In this document: positions 18,581-28,015 of the stretch, piece by piece
How the letters are laid out: every line of letters starts with the position of its first letter
How positions within the stretch are numbered: the stretch's first letter is position 1
DNA from: Sergeia podlipaevii
Lineage: Eukaryota > Euglenozoa > Kinetoplastea > Trypanosomatida > Trypanosomatidae
DNA: 61,067 nucleotides
Assembly: GCA_030849805.1 (NCBI GenBank)
Contig: JASANZ010002168.1
Span: 1-61,067, forward strand
Direction of reading: 5' to 3'
Notes under the pieces: generated by a model
What the model saw: only the letters and a program-made list of their open reading frames with translations
Told to the model about the DNA's origin: nothing
Database searches by the model: none
Made by a program: the position numbers and the translations under genes

Positions 18581-19253
18581 TTAATGTTCGCACGCGTGCT
18601 GGTGTTGTAGTTGCTGTTTCTTGGAGAGACTTGCAAGTCAGAATCTATATGTAGTCTTCCCGTTCCTTTTTGCAATACTTCCCTCCTTTCTTGCGCTTAG
18701 TCCAGCACTACCCAGATATAGCACAAAGGAGGGGGGGGGAATGCGTTGCACCCTAGCAAGTTATACGTATATATAAATATATATATTTATATAGAAGGTG
18801 TGTGTCAATAAATGCGAGTAGTGAGTGGAGAGTTAACTTTTTAAAAAAAGGTGCTAAAGGATAGAAAACAACAAAAAAAAAAAATGGTACACAACCGTGT
18901 GCAGTAGGAACTTACTACACAATGATGGCAGTAGCCAAGAGGTGTTTTCTCTCTTTCTCTATTTTTTTTTTCGATAAAGCAAATCAAGGCAGATATAACT
19001 GCTCACAACCACTATTACTTCCCTCCATCTGTATCGCCGTCACTTTGTCTTGCGTATCATATAGACAAGCATCAGACAAGCATAAATGCACCTCTCCACC
19101 CTGCATACATCAGCCATAGCTTACACGCAGCGTCTCAAAAAATAAAAAAAAAAGATGAAGATAACTGTAATAGCAAGGAAGAAAAAATACAAAAATTGTC
19201 AAAGAAATTCAAAGACATATTTAACGCCGAAAGCTGGCATTACTCTCGCGCCG
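18581..19253. other. Gene-free spacer with AT repeats
   Basis: No gene is seen. It contains an AT-dinucleotide-rich stretch (about 18763-18795), a G9-10 run near 18730-18739, and A-tracts (A12 near 18875-18885, A10 near 19143-19153). Confidence 0.55.
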
Positions 19254-21044
19254 CTAAGGGGTGTAGTCATCCCCTTCGTTCGCAGCGGCCGCCGCAGTCT
19301 TTCTCTTCTCGAGATAGGCGCGGTACCGCGCACCACGTGCGTCCTCGTTCTCCACTTCAGCGCCGCCTTCCGTTCTTCGCGCCGCAGAGCCCTCAGTATT
19401 GCCATCACCGCTAGCAGCTTCCTCCATCTCTCCAGGAAGCGTCGCTGACACTAGCGGGCGTCCCACCTCGTTCTCCACCAGTTTACGACCATCCGCAATA
19501 CGCTGGCGCACGGTTGCGCTAGAAAGATCGTTTGGGTTACGAACCTCCATCCCGATCAGAGCGAGCACGCGCTGTGCAAGGTTGAAGAACGTAATGGCGG
19601 AAATAAAAGGAATCAGAATAGGCAAAAAGCGATTCACCCACTCCCCGAACAACAGGCTGACATCCATGTTGCGTCGATAGACATGTCCGTACATGACATC
19701 CACGTTGGTAGACTTGGTGAGTCCTGAAATCAAAAGAAAATTAAAGCATAATGGCATTAGCAGACGCACCAGAAAAGTCTCATTGAAGCACAAAGAGGCG
19801 TTATCTGCAATGCTGGGATACACCACATACACATCAAATACCTTCACCTGGAAAGCCGCCCAGTAGGAGCAGTAGCCCATATAAAAAAGCAGCACAATAG
19901 ACCCCACAAAGTGCACGCCGCTCTTCATGATGAGTTCAATCACGCCGAGAGGCACACTGGAAAGCTCGCGAAAGGGAAGAACCAACTCACTCCACAAGAT
20001 GAGCACCGTAAGGATTGAAAAGCAAGCACAGCCTAACCAGTAGACATAGGTCCGAATAACAAGCCATACCCTCTTCAGTGGATTGGTTGACTGCTTCACT
20101 CCGCGAATAATCTCATCCATCGCCACGCACTGCCGCACCGTCTCGTTCCACCTGTAGTTGGCCCTGTTGGCAATCTTGATGGACCGCTTCAGACGCGCGT
20201 GCAAGTCCTCTAGGTGGGCAAGAGAAACGTCATTGCGGTCCTGTGAAGGAGCTGGCTTGATGCGCCGCGCCGCGATGTGGTACTGTGGGATCTCGCTATC
20301 TGCCTCAGAGATGAGCTCCAGCATGCGGGCCAAGTAGGGTATGTTTTCTTCAGAAACCAAGGGATCTACGTTGATCAGCTCCGCCTTGATGGCAGTCAAA
20401 TCCATAGCTGCCAGGTCAAGGTCCTCCTGGATATCCACCGCGTCATACAGATGACGGCGGAGCAGCTTCTTGGCATCCGCGTAGCGCCACAGCATGCGTG
20501 GCACACCGACAAGACCAGCGGGCATCAAAAGAGTCAAGATGAGTAGACCCCAGGCATTGGCAAGGGAAATGCCAACCTTTAGAATATCGCCAACGGACGT
20601 GTGTGCCCCTTTCAATATGACGATGTACACAAAGACTATTAGCACAATGCTAATGATAACCGCGTAGAGCTTTGCGTTCAGTATGATCGAGTGGATCAGT
20701 GCCCGCTTCCAGGTAAACTCACCTACCTCTGTGTACATCTGTGCAATCGGTAAAGAGATCCAAGCGCAGAAGTAGGTCAAGGCAAATATAGTGATCCAGA
20801 TGGGCTTCATCCACTCCTGGGAGTTCGCGGAAGGATCACGGCTGGCCAGTAGAGCAGCGTCAATATCTACCACTAACAGAGGAAAGGGCAGCACGCACAT
20901 ATAAAGGGCAATAACGTGCCATATTGCACACAACACAGGCATCTTGCGAATAGACTTATTTGTGTAGTAATAATACACAAGCAGGCACGCGATGAGTGCG
21001 ATCACGAAGAAAATGACGGTAACTGCCACGTATCCAGACGACAT
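19254..21044 (-). CDS. LMBR1-like multipass membrane protein (LMBRD2-like)
   Basis: The 596-residue protein has about nine membrane segments: five in the first 180 residues (beginning YVAVTVIFFVIALIACLLVY), a cytoplasmic helical region at about 185-330, and four more between about 340 and 520. Family landmarks shared with LMBRD2 include IALYMCVLPFPLLVVDID, ANAWGLLILTLLMPAGLVGV followed by PR-x-LWR, RLLMPLCFNFLLISGL and the late FFNLAQRVLALIGM. The length is close to human LMBRD2 (about 695). Family members sit in plasma or lysosomal membranes; LMBRD2 has been linked to receptor signalling, but nothing is established here. A hydrophilic Glu/Ala/Arg tail (about 525-596) is species-specific. The start is the first ATG, with TTTTAG about 35 bases upstream on the coding strand. 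Confidence 0.85.
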   Translation of the reverse strand: MSSGYVAVTVIFFVIALIACLLVYYYYTNKSIRKMPVLCAIWHVIALYMCVLPFPLLVVDIDAALLASRDPSANSQEWMKPIWITIFALTYFCAWISLPIAQMYTEVGEFTWKRALIHSIILNAKLYAVIISIVLIVFVYIVILKGAHTSVGDILKVGISLANAWGLLILTLLMPAGLVGVPRMLWRYADAKKLLRRHLYDAVDIQEDLDLAAMDLTAIKAELINVDPLVSEENIPYLARMLELISEADSEIPQYHIAARRIKPAPSQDRNDVSLAHLEDLHARLKRSIKIANRANYRWNETVRQCVAMDEIIRGVKQSTNPLKRVWLVIRTYVYWLGCACFSILTVLILWSELVLPFRELSSVPLGVIELIMKSGVHFVGSIVLLFYMGYCSYWAAFQVKVFDVYVVYPSIADNASLCFNETFLVRLLMPLCFNFLLISGLTKSTNVDVMYGHVYRRNMDVSLLFGEWVNRFLPILIPFISAITFFNLAQRVLALIGMEVRNPNDLSSATVRQRIADGRKLVENEVGRPLVSATLPGEMEEAASGDGNTEGSAARRTEGGAEVENEDARGARYRAYLEKRKTAAAAANEGDDYTP

Positions 21045-21667
21045 TTTTTGTTGCTGTTGTTCCTGTTTTTCCTTCTAAAATCTATATTTTTTTTTTAAAG
21101 CTAATACACGTGTGTATATGTGTATGCGCGTATATACAAAAATGCAGAACTGTATCCCAACAAAAAAAAACTGTCAGCAAATCTCGGAAAAGGTAAAAAT
21201 GGGGGAGGAATGAACTAAAAAGAAGCACCTCCCACTTTCTTTCCTTGTTATAAATAAAAACGTGTGTGGATGTGTATGTTTCTCCCAAGCAGCACCAAAA
21301 CTGTTGTAAGAAATAAAAGGAAAAGGAGGAAAGCAACAACGTAAGAAGAAATACAAACTAGCAGTAGTTGCAGTAGTAAATGCTTTGCGTAGAGAGAGAG
21401 AGAATGTGTAGCAGTTCATCAGCAACGTAGGCTGTCATGCTAACAGCATACTCGCAGCATACAGCCATTCAGTGCACGAGTTAATCTCTTCCTGAGACAG
21501 CGTTAATGTTGTTGTTGTTGTGATTTCACGTGTTACTCCATCACCGCTTACACAGATTTTTGTTATCCCTTTATAATAATAAAAAAGTAAAATACGAAAG
21601 TTGTCAATACCAATAAGGTAGGAAACTCGAGTGAGTTTCCCACCTATTCTCGTTCTGACCCTTCGCA
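21045..21667. other. Gene-free spacer
   Basis: Nothing coding is seen. It includes a polypyrimidine stretch on the coding strand at about 21070-21098 that ends at TTTTAG next to the LMBRD2-like gene, and a (GTT)n run at about 21507-21521. Confidence 0.55.
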
Positions 21668-22636
21668 TTAGTTGGCGTTCTCGTTGGCCTCGACAATAAT
21701 CATGAGAGCGTCGCGCTTCTCCAGGAGTGCCACCAGCTCATCCCTCTGCGCACTCGGCTCCGCAGCCTTGAGCTGAAGGGCAAAACGGCTCTTTTCCATA
21801 TTCTGCTTCGTAAGCTTCTGCTGGAGCTGCGTGATCTGCCCCTTGTTGAGGTCCATCTTCTTCACAGGCATCGTCATGCCTTTCGCCTTCGTCTCCGCCT
21901 CCGCAAGCTCAGCCTTGGCCTTAGCAATTTCGGCAGGGAGTTCGTCGTCGCTAGTAGACAAAACCGTCTTAAGACGCTCCTTTTCCTTCACAACTTCAGC
22001 CACCTCGCGCGTGAGGGCCTGCATCTCTTCCTCACCCATTTGCTGCTGCTTGCTGCTCTTCTTCTGCTTCAAGTTGCCACTGTTCAGCAGCACCGCACCC
22101 TGCGCGCGCAGCTGCTCCTCGACAACTTTGGCATCCACATGACGGGCCCTCTCGCGGAGCAAAGCGTCGTTCTCCTCGCGACGGCGCACCTGCTCCTCGT
22201 GCTGCTTCTGGATGCGTTCCCACTCAGCCTCCTTGCGATTCTGCTCTTCCTCGGCTATCTTAGCGCGCGCCTCACGGGCCTCATCGTCGAGGTCTTCGTC
22301 GTCGTCCTCACTCTCCTCTTCAAGCTTGTTCACAACCTTGGTGGTACCAGTCCACTTCTTAAGGCGCTCCTTGTCCTTGCTGCGTTCCTCCTCCAACAGA
22401 GCGTTCTGTCGAGCATTGAGAGAGTCCAGGAGGATCCTAAGGCTCTCCTCAGAGAGCACAGCCTCGTTCTCGAGAAGGCGCGCAATGAGAGCAGAAAGTA
22501 GCTCCTCGTAGTGAGGGGAGGTACGGAAGGAGGACACAAACTCGCTTGCCACCGCTGCGAGTGCGAGAGCAGGAGCCCTGCCGGTCCTGAGCTCGGCAAA
22601 CTGGAAGGTGTACTTATCCATCTTGGGAGAGGCCAT
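21668..22636 (-). CDS. Coiled-coil protein, function unknown
   Basis: The 322-residue protein begins at the ATG at 22634-22636; two extra upstream codons depend on a TTG. Residues 1-75 appear to be a small helical domain (MDKYTFQFAELRTGRAPALA onward). Then comes a Glu/Arg/Lys-rich single helix or coiled coil (about 78-290), interrupted by an acidic patch near 105-120 (EEESEDDDEDLDDEA) and a basic Gln-rich patch near 190-200. I do not recognise the family. The coding sequence uses GC-ending codons strongly, which suggests good expression. A cytoskeletal or structural role is possible, by analogy only. Confidence 0.8.
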   Translation of the reverse strand: MASPKMDKYTFQFAELRTGRAPALALAAVASEFVSSFRTSPHYEELLSALIARLLENEAVLSEESLRILLDSLNARQNALLEEERSKDKERLKKWTGTTKVVNKLEEESEDDDEDLDDEAREARAKIAEEEQNRKEAEWERIQKQHEEQVRRREENDALLRERARHVDAKVVEEQLRAQGAVLLNSGNLKQKKSSKQQQMGEEEMQALTREVAEVVKEKERLKTVLSTSDDELPAEIAKAKAELAEAETKAKGMTMPVKKMDLNKGQITQLQQKLTKQNMEKSRFALQLKAAEPSAQRDELVALLEKRDALMIIVEANENAN

Positions 22637-23016
22637 GATCAACGGAAGAAAAAAAAAGAAAAAGAGAAGAGCAGAAGAGTTAAGTGTAAATGTAGTGCGC
22701 TATGTTTTAAAATAAGTGCTAAATGTTATCTAGTGTGTTAAGAATAAATAAAGAAAGGAGAAAGAAAGGGAAGAGGGGCGGGGGAAGATATTTGTAGCAT
22801 GTACCCAAAAGAACAAAAAAAAGCGTATTCGATTAGGGGTTACAAAAGTGCCGTTTTTAGTGTCTCAAGATAGCCCGCGTAGTTGTTGCCTGCTGGCACA
22901 CACACACACACACCTCTACTTATCTATCAACACGTATACAGATGATGATTTTTCATTTATTTTTTGTCTTGATGCGCTTAGATAGACTTTTTAAAGTTGT
23001 GTATGAATTCACTTCC
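22637..23016. other. Gene-free spacer with CA repeat
   Basis: No gene is seen. It contains a (CA)8 microsatellite at 22897-22913 and purine-rich sequence (plus strand) directly upstream of the coiled-coil gene, which is pyrimidine-rich on the coding strand. Confidence 0.55.
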
Positions 23017-24456
23017 TCAAAACTTGTTGCCACGGTTATCTGTCTTGCTGCTTGGCTGTGCTGGTGCCCTAGGAGGCTGGTGTTGCGGTTGTTGTTGTGC
23101 GGCGACTGAGCCCTTGGGCATCATAACATGTCCCACCGCAGCAGTGGACCCCACATTGCTGTTCTGCACTCGCACATACTCCTGCGGTACCGTGGACACT
23201 GGCCGTCCTCCAGCCTGGAACTGCTGCTGTTGCTGCTGCGCGTAAGACATGGGTTGAAAGGGGACGGGATTAATAGTGGGGCCTGGTTTGTTACCAGCAG
23301 CTGGAGCAGACTTTTGCGCCGGCATTGGGGGCGGAGATGCGGTCCCTGTCTTTGCGGGTGCTGCCGCAGGAGCATCTGAGGAAGCCAACGGCGGTACAGT
23401 GCCCCATAGCACTCTCTCTGAGACCTCCCCTGCTGCCTCATCCATGACTCCAGGGAAAAGAAACGCGTTGCCCTCGCTTCGTGGCGGATCACCCCATTGC
23501 CCTTGGCCCATACCCCACTGGGCACCTGGTGGGATAGGAGCGTTGAGGCCTGGTATACGCAATGACGGATACGCTGGCGGCAGCCGGCGCATGGCCTGAA
23601 AGGCGTACAGCCACGGAGGTGGAGAGCTAGGACCCATACCGAGTGCCTGGCGCAGTCGCTGAGAAAGCTGGCCAGGGGTAAAGCTAGCCTTTGGCAACCA
23701 CTTGCCCTCGTAAAAGGTGTCCCCAAACCTACTTAAAGGAATCTCAAAAGTTTTTCGCTGCAGCGGGGTGCCAGTCAGAAAGCACGTCAGAAAAGCCTTT
23801 TGGTCAGGAGCGACTTTCTTGCCCTTGCTAGCGCGGATCTTGTCCACGCCGAGCGCCGCTATCTCTGCCGGCACAATGCCAACGGCTTCCTCTCTGTCTG
23901 CCTGGTGCGCGAGGAAGCTACGTAGCAATGCCCAGTGACGCGGCACTGGCACAGTGCGGGGCTGCATCTTGAGAAGCACCGTAAAGAACGGATCCTCAGC
24001 GTTGCCGTCGTGCTCGCCAACATAGCCAGCCGCCTCAGGTCCGTAGCGCGCGGCCACCTCTAGTTTCAGTGCCTGCCAGGGCATCTTGGTATGCTTACGA
24101 CCTGTGGTCCGCGCCGCCTTCTTCGCTGTTGCCGCTGCCGCACCTGGCATTGCTGGTAGAACTACCCGCTCCTCGCCATCCTCTCCTTCGCTGCTGGGCA
24201 CAGCAGCCGCTGAAGAGCCCTCGCATTGTCCACTAACCGTTGCCGATGCATTGCTGTTGCTGCTGCTGCCGCCACCGCTAGTGCTGGCATGTTCCTCCTC
24301 TTTTCCATCCCCAGAGCCAGGCAGCACATACGCAACCTCCTCCTTCGGCTCCAGAGACTCCTGCAGAAGTCGCTCATAGATGCGCTGGCTGGCTTCCTTC
24401 AGCTGCGCCTGTCGCTCCTTGCGAGCCTCCTTCTTCTCCTTATTTGGCTTTCCCAT
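23017..24456 (-). CDS. SF3B2: Splicing factor 3B subunit 2 (SF3b145/SAP145)
   Basis: SF3B2 is the U2 snRNP SF3b subunit that contacts SF3b49 and RNA near the branch site; in kinetoplastids it serves mainly trans-splicing. The 479-residue form starts at the ATG at 24454-24456 (MGKPNKEKKEARKERQ); the longer frame begins only at TTG. The DUF382-type region includes TVPVPRHWALLRSFL (about 172-186) and FGDTFYEGKWLPKA, shared with the YYEGKE region of human SF3B2. The PSP domain is clear: SPPPWLYAFQAMRRLPPAYP followed by SLRIPGLNAPIPPGAQWG (about 274-313), then GQWGDPP. The protein is about half the human length, lacking the long N-terminal charged region, as is common for compact trypanosomatid splicing factors. 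The C-terminal 150 residues are Pro/Gln/Ala-rich and probably disordered. Confidence 0.9.
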   Translation of the reverse strand: MGKPNKEKKEARKERQAQLKEASQRIYERLLQESLEPKEEVAYVLPGSGDGKEEEHASTSGGGSSSNSNASATVSGQCEGSSAAAVPSSEGEDGEERVVLPAMPGAAAATAKKAARTTGRKHTKMPWQALKLEVAARYGPEAAGYVGEHDGNAEDPFFTVLLKMQPRTVPVPRHWALLRSFLAHQADREEAVGIVPAEIAALGVDKIRASKGKKVAPDQKAFLTCFLTGTPLQRKTFEIPLSRFGDTFYEGKWLPKASFTPGQLSQRLRQALGMGPSSPPPWLYAFQAMRRLPPAYPSLRIPGLNAPIPPGAQWGMGQGQWGDPPRSEGNAFLFPGVMDEAAGEVSERVLWGTVPPLASSDAPAAAPAKTGTASPPPMPAQKSAPAAGNKPGPTINPVPFQPMSYAQQQQQQFQAGGRPVSTVPQEYVRVQNSNVGSTAAVGHVMMPKGSVAAQQQPQHQPPRAPAQPSSKTDNRGNKF

Positions 24457-25809
24457 GTAAATCTTTTCAGCAAAAGGAACTAAGTGATTAATTTGTGTCG
24501 GGGTTTGCGCGTAACGCAAGGAGACGTCTGCTATTCTTTTTGTTAGCTTTCTTTTTCGATACAGGCGCAGCCTACCTAATATATATATATATATTATGTA
24601 TATACTGCAATCAATGCTTTAAAATGAAAGAAGAAGAAGGTGCGAAGGAAAAAAAGGACAGTGAAGTATCCGTAGGAATCAGCAAAGAGCGCAGTATAGC
24701 ACTGAGAAGAAAATATAAGCTGTCAAGCTGCTCGTACACATATCAGATGCGTAGCTAGCATGTATATTGACTGCAACACCCGTTTTGCACTCAGGCGGTT
24801 GTATTCCGGTTGTTGTTGTTGGTATTGCTGTCTTTCTATTTTATTTTTGTATGTTGCCTACTTGAACGTATGTGCTATGGTATTACAAACAGAAAAGTAA
24901 AAAATGCTATACACACACACACACAAACACACCACACACCCATATACGCCACGTAGAATCGTTTATTTTGTTTACTGCTGCAACATGTTCTTCAGAAAAA
25001 AAACAAAAAACAGAAAGATACACTCTCTTCATCATCCAGACACATCCACCATAACCACTGCCATACTATAAGAACACTACTAAATGCTAAACCGCCTAGG
25101 CCCGCGCGCGTACAATGAGCAGCGCATGCCCAAAAGTGGTCCTACAGGAGCTCTCACAAGCAAAGAGAAAAGAGCCTGGCTACATTGGAGCGTGTAAGAA
25201 AATAAAAGTAAGCAACACAAATTGCAGATGATCCAACGCAAACACACACACACACACACACATACCCAGAAATAGTGTACCTTTTCTATTCATCGCAAAA
25301 GAAAATGCTACGATATATATATAAACGCATCCGCTCTTGATAAAAACAAGGCTAGATGGAACAATAATATAAGAAAAAGAGACAGGTAGCCCCCCACAGA
25401 TGTGATGGGATAGCCAAGTACTAGATGTCTACCTATATATATATATACCTCTGGTATGCGTGAAGTGTCCGGAGATGAAGATGCAGCGCCGTACGGGCAT
25501 GCGTAGGTGCTTTAGTGGCGAGAAGAAGAAAGAGGGATCAAGAAAAGGACGAAGAGAGAAAAGGCCCTGTTCCGTATGTATGTGCAGGTACGAGTGTCCA
25601 CGTGTATGTGTGCCGGCGCGCAGTGTTGAGGAAAGAGCAGCACAATGAAAATCGCACTCCATCTCTCTTCTCTCCCTTCACTTGCACAACTGACCCCGCA
25701 TCCAATGATGATATCTTTCCTCCCTTCTCTTTCTCCAAAGCAGAAGGGAGAGAAGAAGAAAAATGGAAAGCGCCAAGAGAGAGGAAGGCCAGACAAGACA
25801 TCCGCGTGT
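24457..25809. other. Gene-free spacer, 1.35 kb, microsatellite-rich
   Basis: No supported gene. It holds (AT)n at about 24580-24596, CA-rich sequence at about 24911-24940, (CA)10 at 25242-25262 and (AT)n at about 25434-25446. On the coding strand, T7 plus CTT repeats at about 24630-24655 are a candidate polypyrimidine tract for SF3B2. The 25460-25800 section is GC-richer with short frames on both strands, but their sequence is Arg/Lys/Cys noise with no family resemblance. Confidence 0.55.
24911..25262. repeat. CA-dinucleotide microsatellites
   Basis: Two CA-rich runs, at about 24911-24940 (imperfect) and at 25242-25262 (perfect), lie in the spacer between SF3B2 and the AMP-binding gene. Similar (CA)n runs occur at 22897-22913 and 32700-32721, and (AT)n at 49082-49101 and 53433-53450. 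They read as GT on the transcribed strand. Confidence 0.8.
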
Positions 25810-27387
25810 CTAATACATTTGAGCTTCCGTGATCTCAATCTCGCCCTTACTATCCATCATTCCCTCCCGACTAGTGCTAAGAAATCCCTTCTCATCTACC
25901 ATCTCCGTCATGAGACCGGCATTGTTGTAGTACCCTGCGGTCACGTGAGGACCCTTAAGCTTCAAGTTGCCCCGAGTACCCGCTGAGAGCACCTTCGCAT
26001 CCCCTGTGCCACGGTCACCCACTATCTTCGCTTCCGAATGCGGCACCATGCCATGCTGGCCCTTCTTGAAGGACCTCCAAGAAAGCATGTGGCAAGCCTC
26101 AATGGGGCCGCGGAACACAAAAACGTCCTCCAGGTCTAATGCCTTGACGAGCTTGCCAAGGTAGTCGTCCGTGACGGCCGGATCCGTGATGTCCTCAAAT
26201 ATAACGACAGACTTGAGATGCTCAAACTGATCCTCGTCAAAGTTGCCAGCGTGCTTGAGGATAAGATCATAATCCGCCTTGCGGCCTAAGATTGTCTTCA
26301 CCTCCTCCACGCACAGCTTTTCGATCCCGTTGATGGCGTGGTCGTCGGTGTACATGTCAGAGTGGATGTGCACGAGCACCGCACCTGATGTGAGGGCAGC
26401 ATAGGGGGCCACGATGGCGCCAATGGGGTCCGTGTGGTGGTTCGGCATGACACCAAAGCGGGTCTCTGCCCTGAAACCCATCAACTGGCTGAAGAGAAAT
26501 CCCGCATTGACGCAGTTGCGGTGAGAAAACGTAATGTGCAGCTTGTCCTCCATGGCGGGATGAGGATCCTCGAGAGCCAAGACGGGATCGTCGGGGTGCA
26601 GAAGCGACGACAGGCGGCGCAGGCGCTGCTCATAGTACGAGAAGGGGCCCCAAACCAGCATCTTCCTCATTGGAGTGACACCTAGTAAGTTCATGTTGTG
26701 GTCCGTGATGATCACCTTCTTAAGGTAGAAGAACTCCTGCGAGTGCACCCATTGGAACTTCTGGCCAGGGTAGGAGAGGCCCAGCTCAGGTATCACGTTG
26801 TAGATCGTATCCCAAAAGTGCATGTTGCGCTCAATCAGCTCGCCCTGCTTCACCTCCGGTACGCTGATCCACTCGCGTGCGACGAGATGGCTAGGCTGAA
26901 ATTCATTGAGATAAAAGCGCAGCTTGTCAGCGCTGATGTTGCTGTGAGGAACCACACAAAGTAGTGCGCCAATCTTCGCACACGCCAGCTGCAACACAAA
27001 GGTCTCGCAGTTGCATGGCTGAATCGCGAGTACACGATCGCCAGGACGTACACCAGTCTGCAGCAGGCCGTGCGCTAGTGCTTCACTGTTCTTACGGATG
27101 TCAGCAAACGCCCAGCGTACCGCCTGGTGCTCAATGCGGAGAAAGTCCTTGTAGTACATCTTGCGGGACTGAATGTTGACGTAGTAGCCAATGAGCTGGT
27201 CAAGCACAGGCACACCATCCGTGGCTCCCTTCACTTCTGAGTACGCGGGCTGATACGGACCAGAAGAGGCAGCACTAGCGGCTGAGGACGCGGATGGAGT
27301 AAGGGGACTTGCAGAGGTTACACCTGCTGTTGCAAAGCGGACCGCAGTGAGGCTGCGGAGTGGAACACGCGTCAGACAGCGAAACAT
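25810..27387 (-). CDS. Degenerate AMP-binding (acyl-CoA synthetase-like) protein, probably mitochondrial
   Basis: The 525-residue protein has an Arg-rich, acid-free N-terminus (MFRCLTRVPLRSLTAVRFA) that looks like a mitochondrial targeting peptide. The adenylate-forming (ANL) fold is recognisable: RKNSEALAHGLLQTGVRPGD, VLAIQPCNCETFVLQLACAK and GALLCVVP near residues 95-145. Farther on come FSHRNCVNAGFLFSQLMG (the segment after the usual P-loop), GNLKLKGPHVTAGYYNN and KGEIEI. The key motifs are missing or changed: the Ser/Thr/Gly-rich P-loop before SHRN is absent (PAMEDKLHITFSHRN), the YGxTE motif is not found, the TGD of motif A8 reads TSREG, and the C-terminal domain with the catalytic Lys is absent. 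It is therefore probably not a functional ligase; a structural or regulatory mitochondrial role is an inference. The frame is clean, so it is not a recent pseudogene. Confidence 0.8.
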   Translation of the reverse strand: MFRCLTRVPLRSLTAVRFATAGVTSASPLTPSASSAASAASSGPYQPAYSEVKGATDGVPVLDQLIGYYVNIQSRKMYYKDFLRIEHQAVRWAFADIRKNSEALAHGLLQTGVRPGDRVLAIQPCNCETFVLQLACAKIGALLCVVPHSNISADKLRFYLNEFQPSHLVAREWISVPEVKQGELIERNMHFWDTIYNVIPELGLSYPGQKFQWVHSQEFFYLKKVIITDHNMNLLGVTPMRKMLVWGPFSYYEQRLRRLSSLLHPDDPVLALEDPHPAMEDKLHITFSHRNCVNAGFLFSQLMGFRAETRFGVMPNHHTDPIGAIVAPYAALTSGAVLVHIHSDMYTDDHAINGIEKLCVEEVKTILGRKADYDLILKHAGNFDEDQFEHLKSVVIFEDITDPAVTDDYLGKLVKALDLEDVFVFRGPIEACHMLSWRSFKKGQHGMVPHSEAKIVGDRGTGDAKVLSAGTRGNLKLKGPHVTAGYYNNAGLMTEMVDEKGFLSTSREGMMDSKGEIEITEAQMY

Positions 27388-28015
27388 CTTTATTATTGTT
27401 GTCGTTGTTGTTGTTGCTGGTGTTGTTGTTTTGTGTAAAAACGATATTTGCTAAATAATGTCCCTCGGATGTTTGGTTTTCTTTTTTTAATATTCTTCTT
27501 GTGAGTGTGTGCTTGCTTGCTGGCAGGATTCTTCCTCACACAGTTATTGTGAAGTCTGGTGCCTTACTCACCCTAGGTACAAAAACAAAAGACGGAGGAA
27601 TATACTGCGCAATTCTACACCTGCTTGCTATTGCCAGTATCCTTAGCTGGGCTTCTGGAAAGAAATGACTCAGCAGATCTAAAAAAACAAAAAAAAATAT
27701 CGATAAAAAAGCACAAGTGGGAAGTATAGAATACTATAAGGAGAAAAAAAAAAAAAGCAAATATGACTGCGGCGGCACCATCCGTCTTTATTTTGTTTTT
27801 GCCCTCACCCCCTATTGGATATAATAAATGATGATTGTGGTGATAAAACAGTATTGCGCAAACAGCTGGAGTAACCTCCTAGCAAACTCTCACTTCCTTC
27901 TTTACCCATATATATAAGACTCGTACACGTATGTCTCCATCTCTCTCTCTCGATGTGTAGAAATGAAAAATGGGCTTGCCGCGTTCAAAAAAAAAAAAAC
28001 GACAGCTTCGTTTCG
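27388..28015. other. Gene-free spacer
   Basis: No gene is seen. A GTT-rich run at about 27394-27431 gives an (AAC)n-rich 5' UTR directly before the AMP-binding gene on the coding strand. A-tracts at about 27681-27697 and 27744-27758 are candidate polypyrimidine tracts. Confidence 0.55.

Noticed and set aside
23017..24519. SF3B2 start at 24519, and similar GTG/TTG starts for genes at 8073, 22642, 43589, 47444, 48985, 54089 and 55175
   Set aside because: These begin at TTG or GTG, which nuclear genes of these organisms do not normally use; an ATG with a better N-terminus lies just downstream in each case.
25460..25838. Overlapping short frames in the GC-richer part of the SF3B2 spacer
   Set aside because: Their products are Arg/Lys/Cys- or Phe/Ser-rich with no domain, and several frames on both strands are open at once, which suggests low-complexity sequence.
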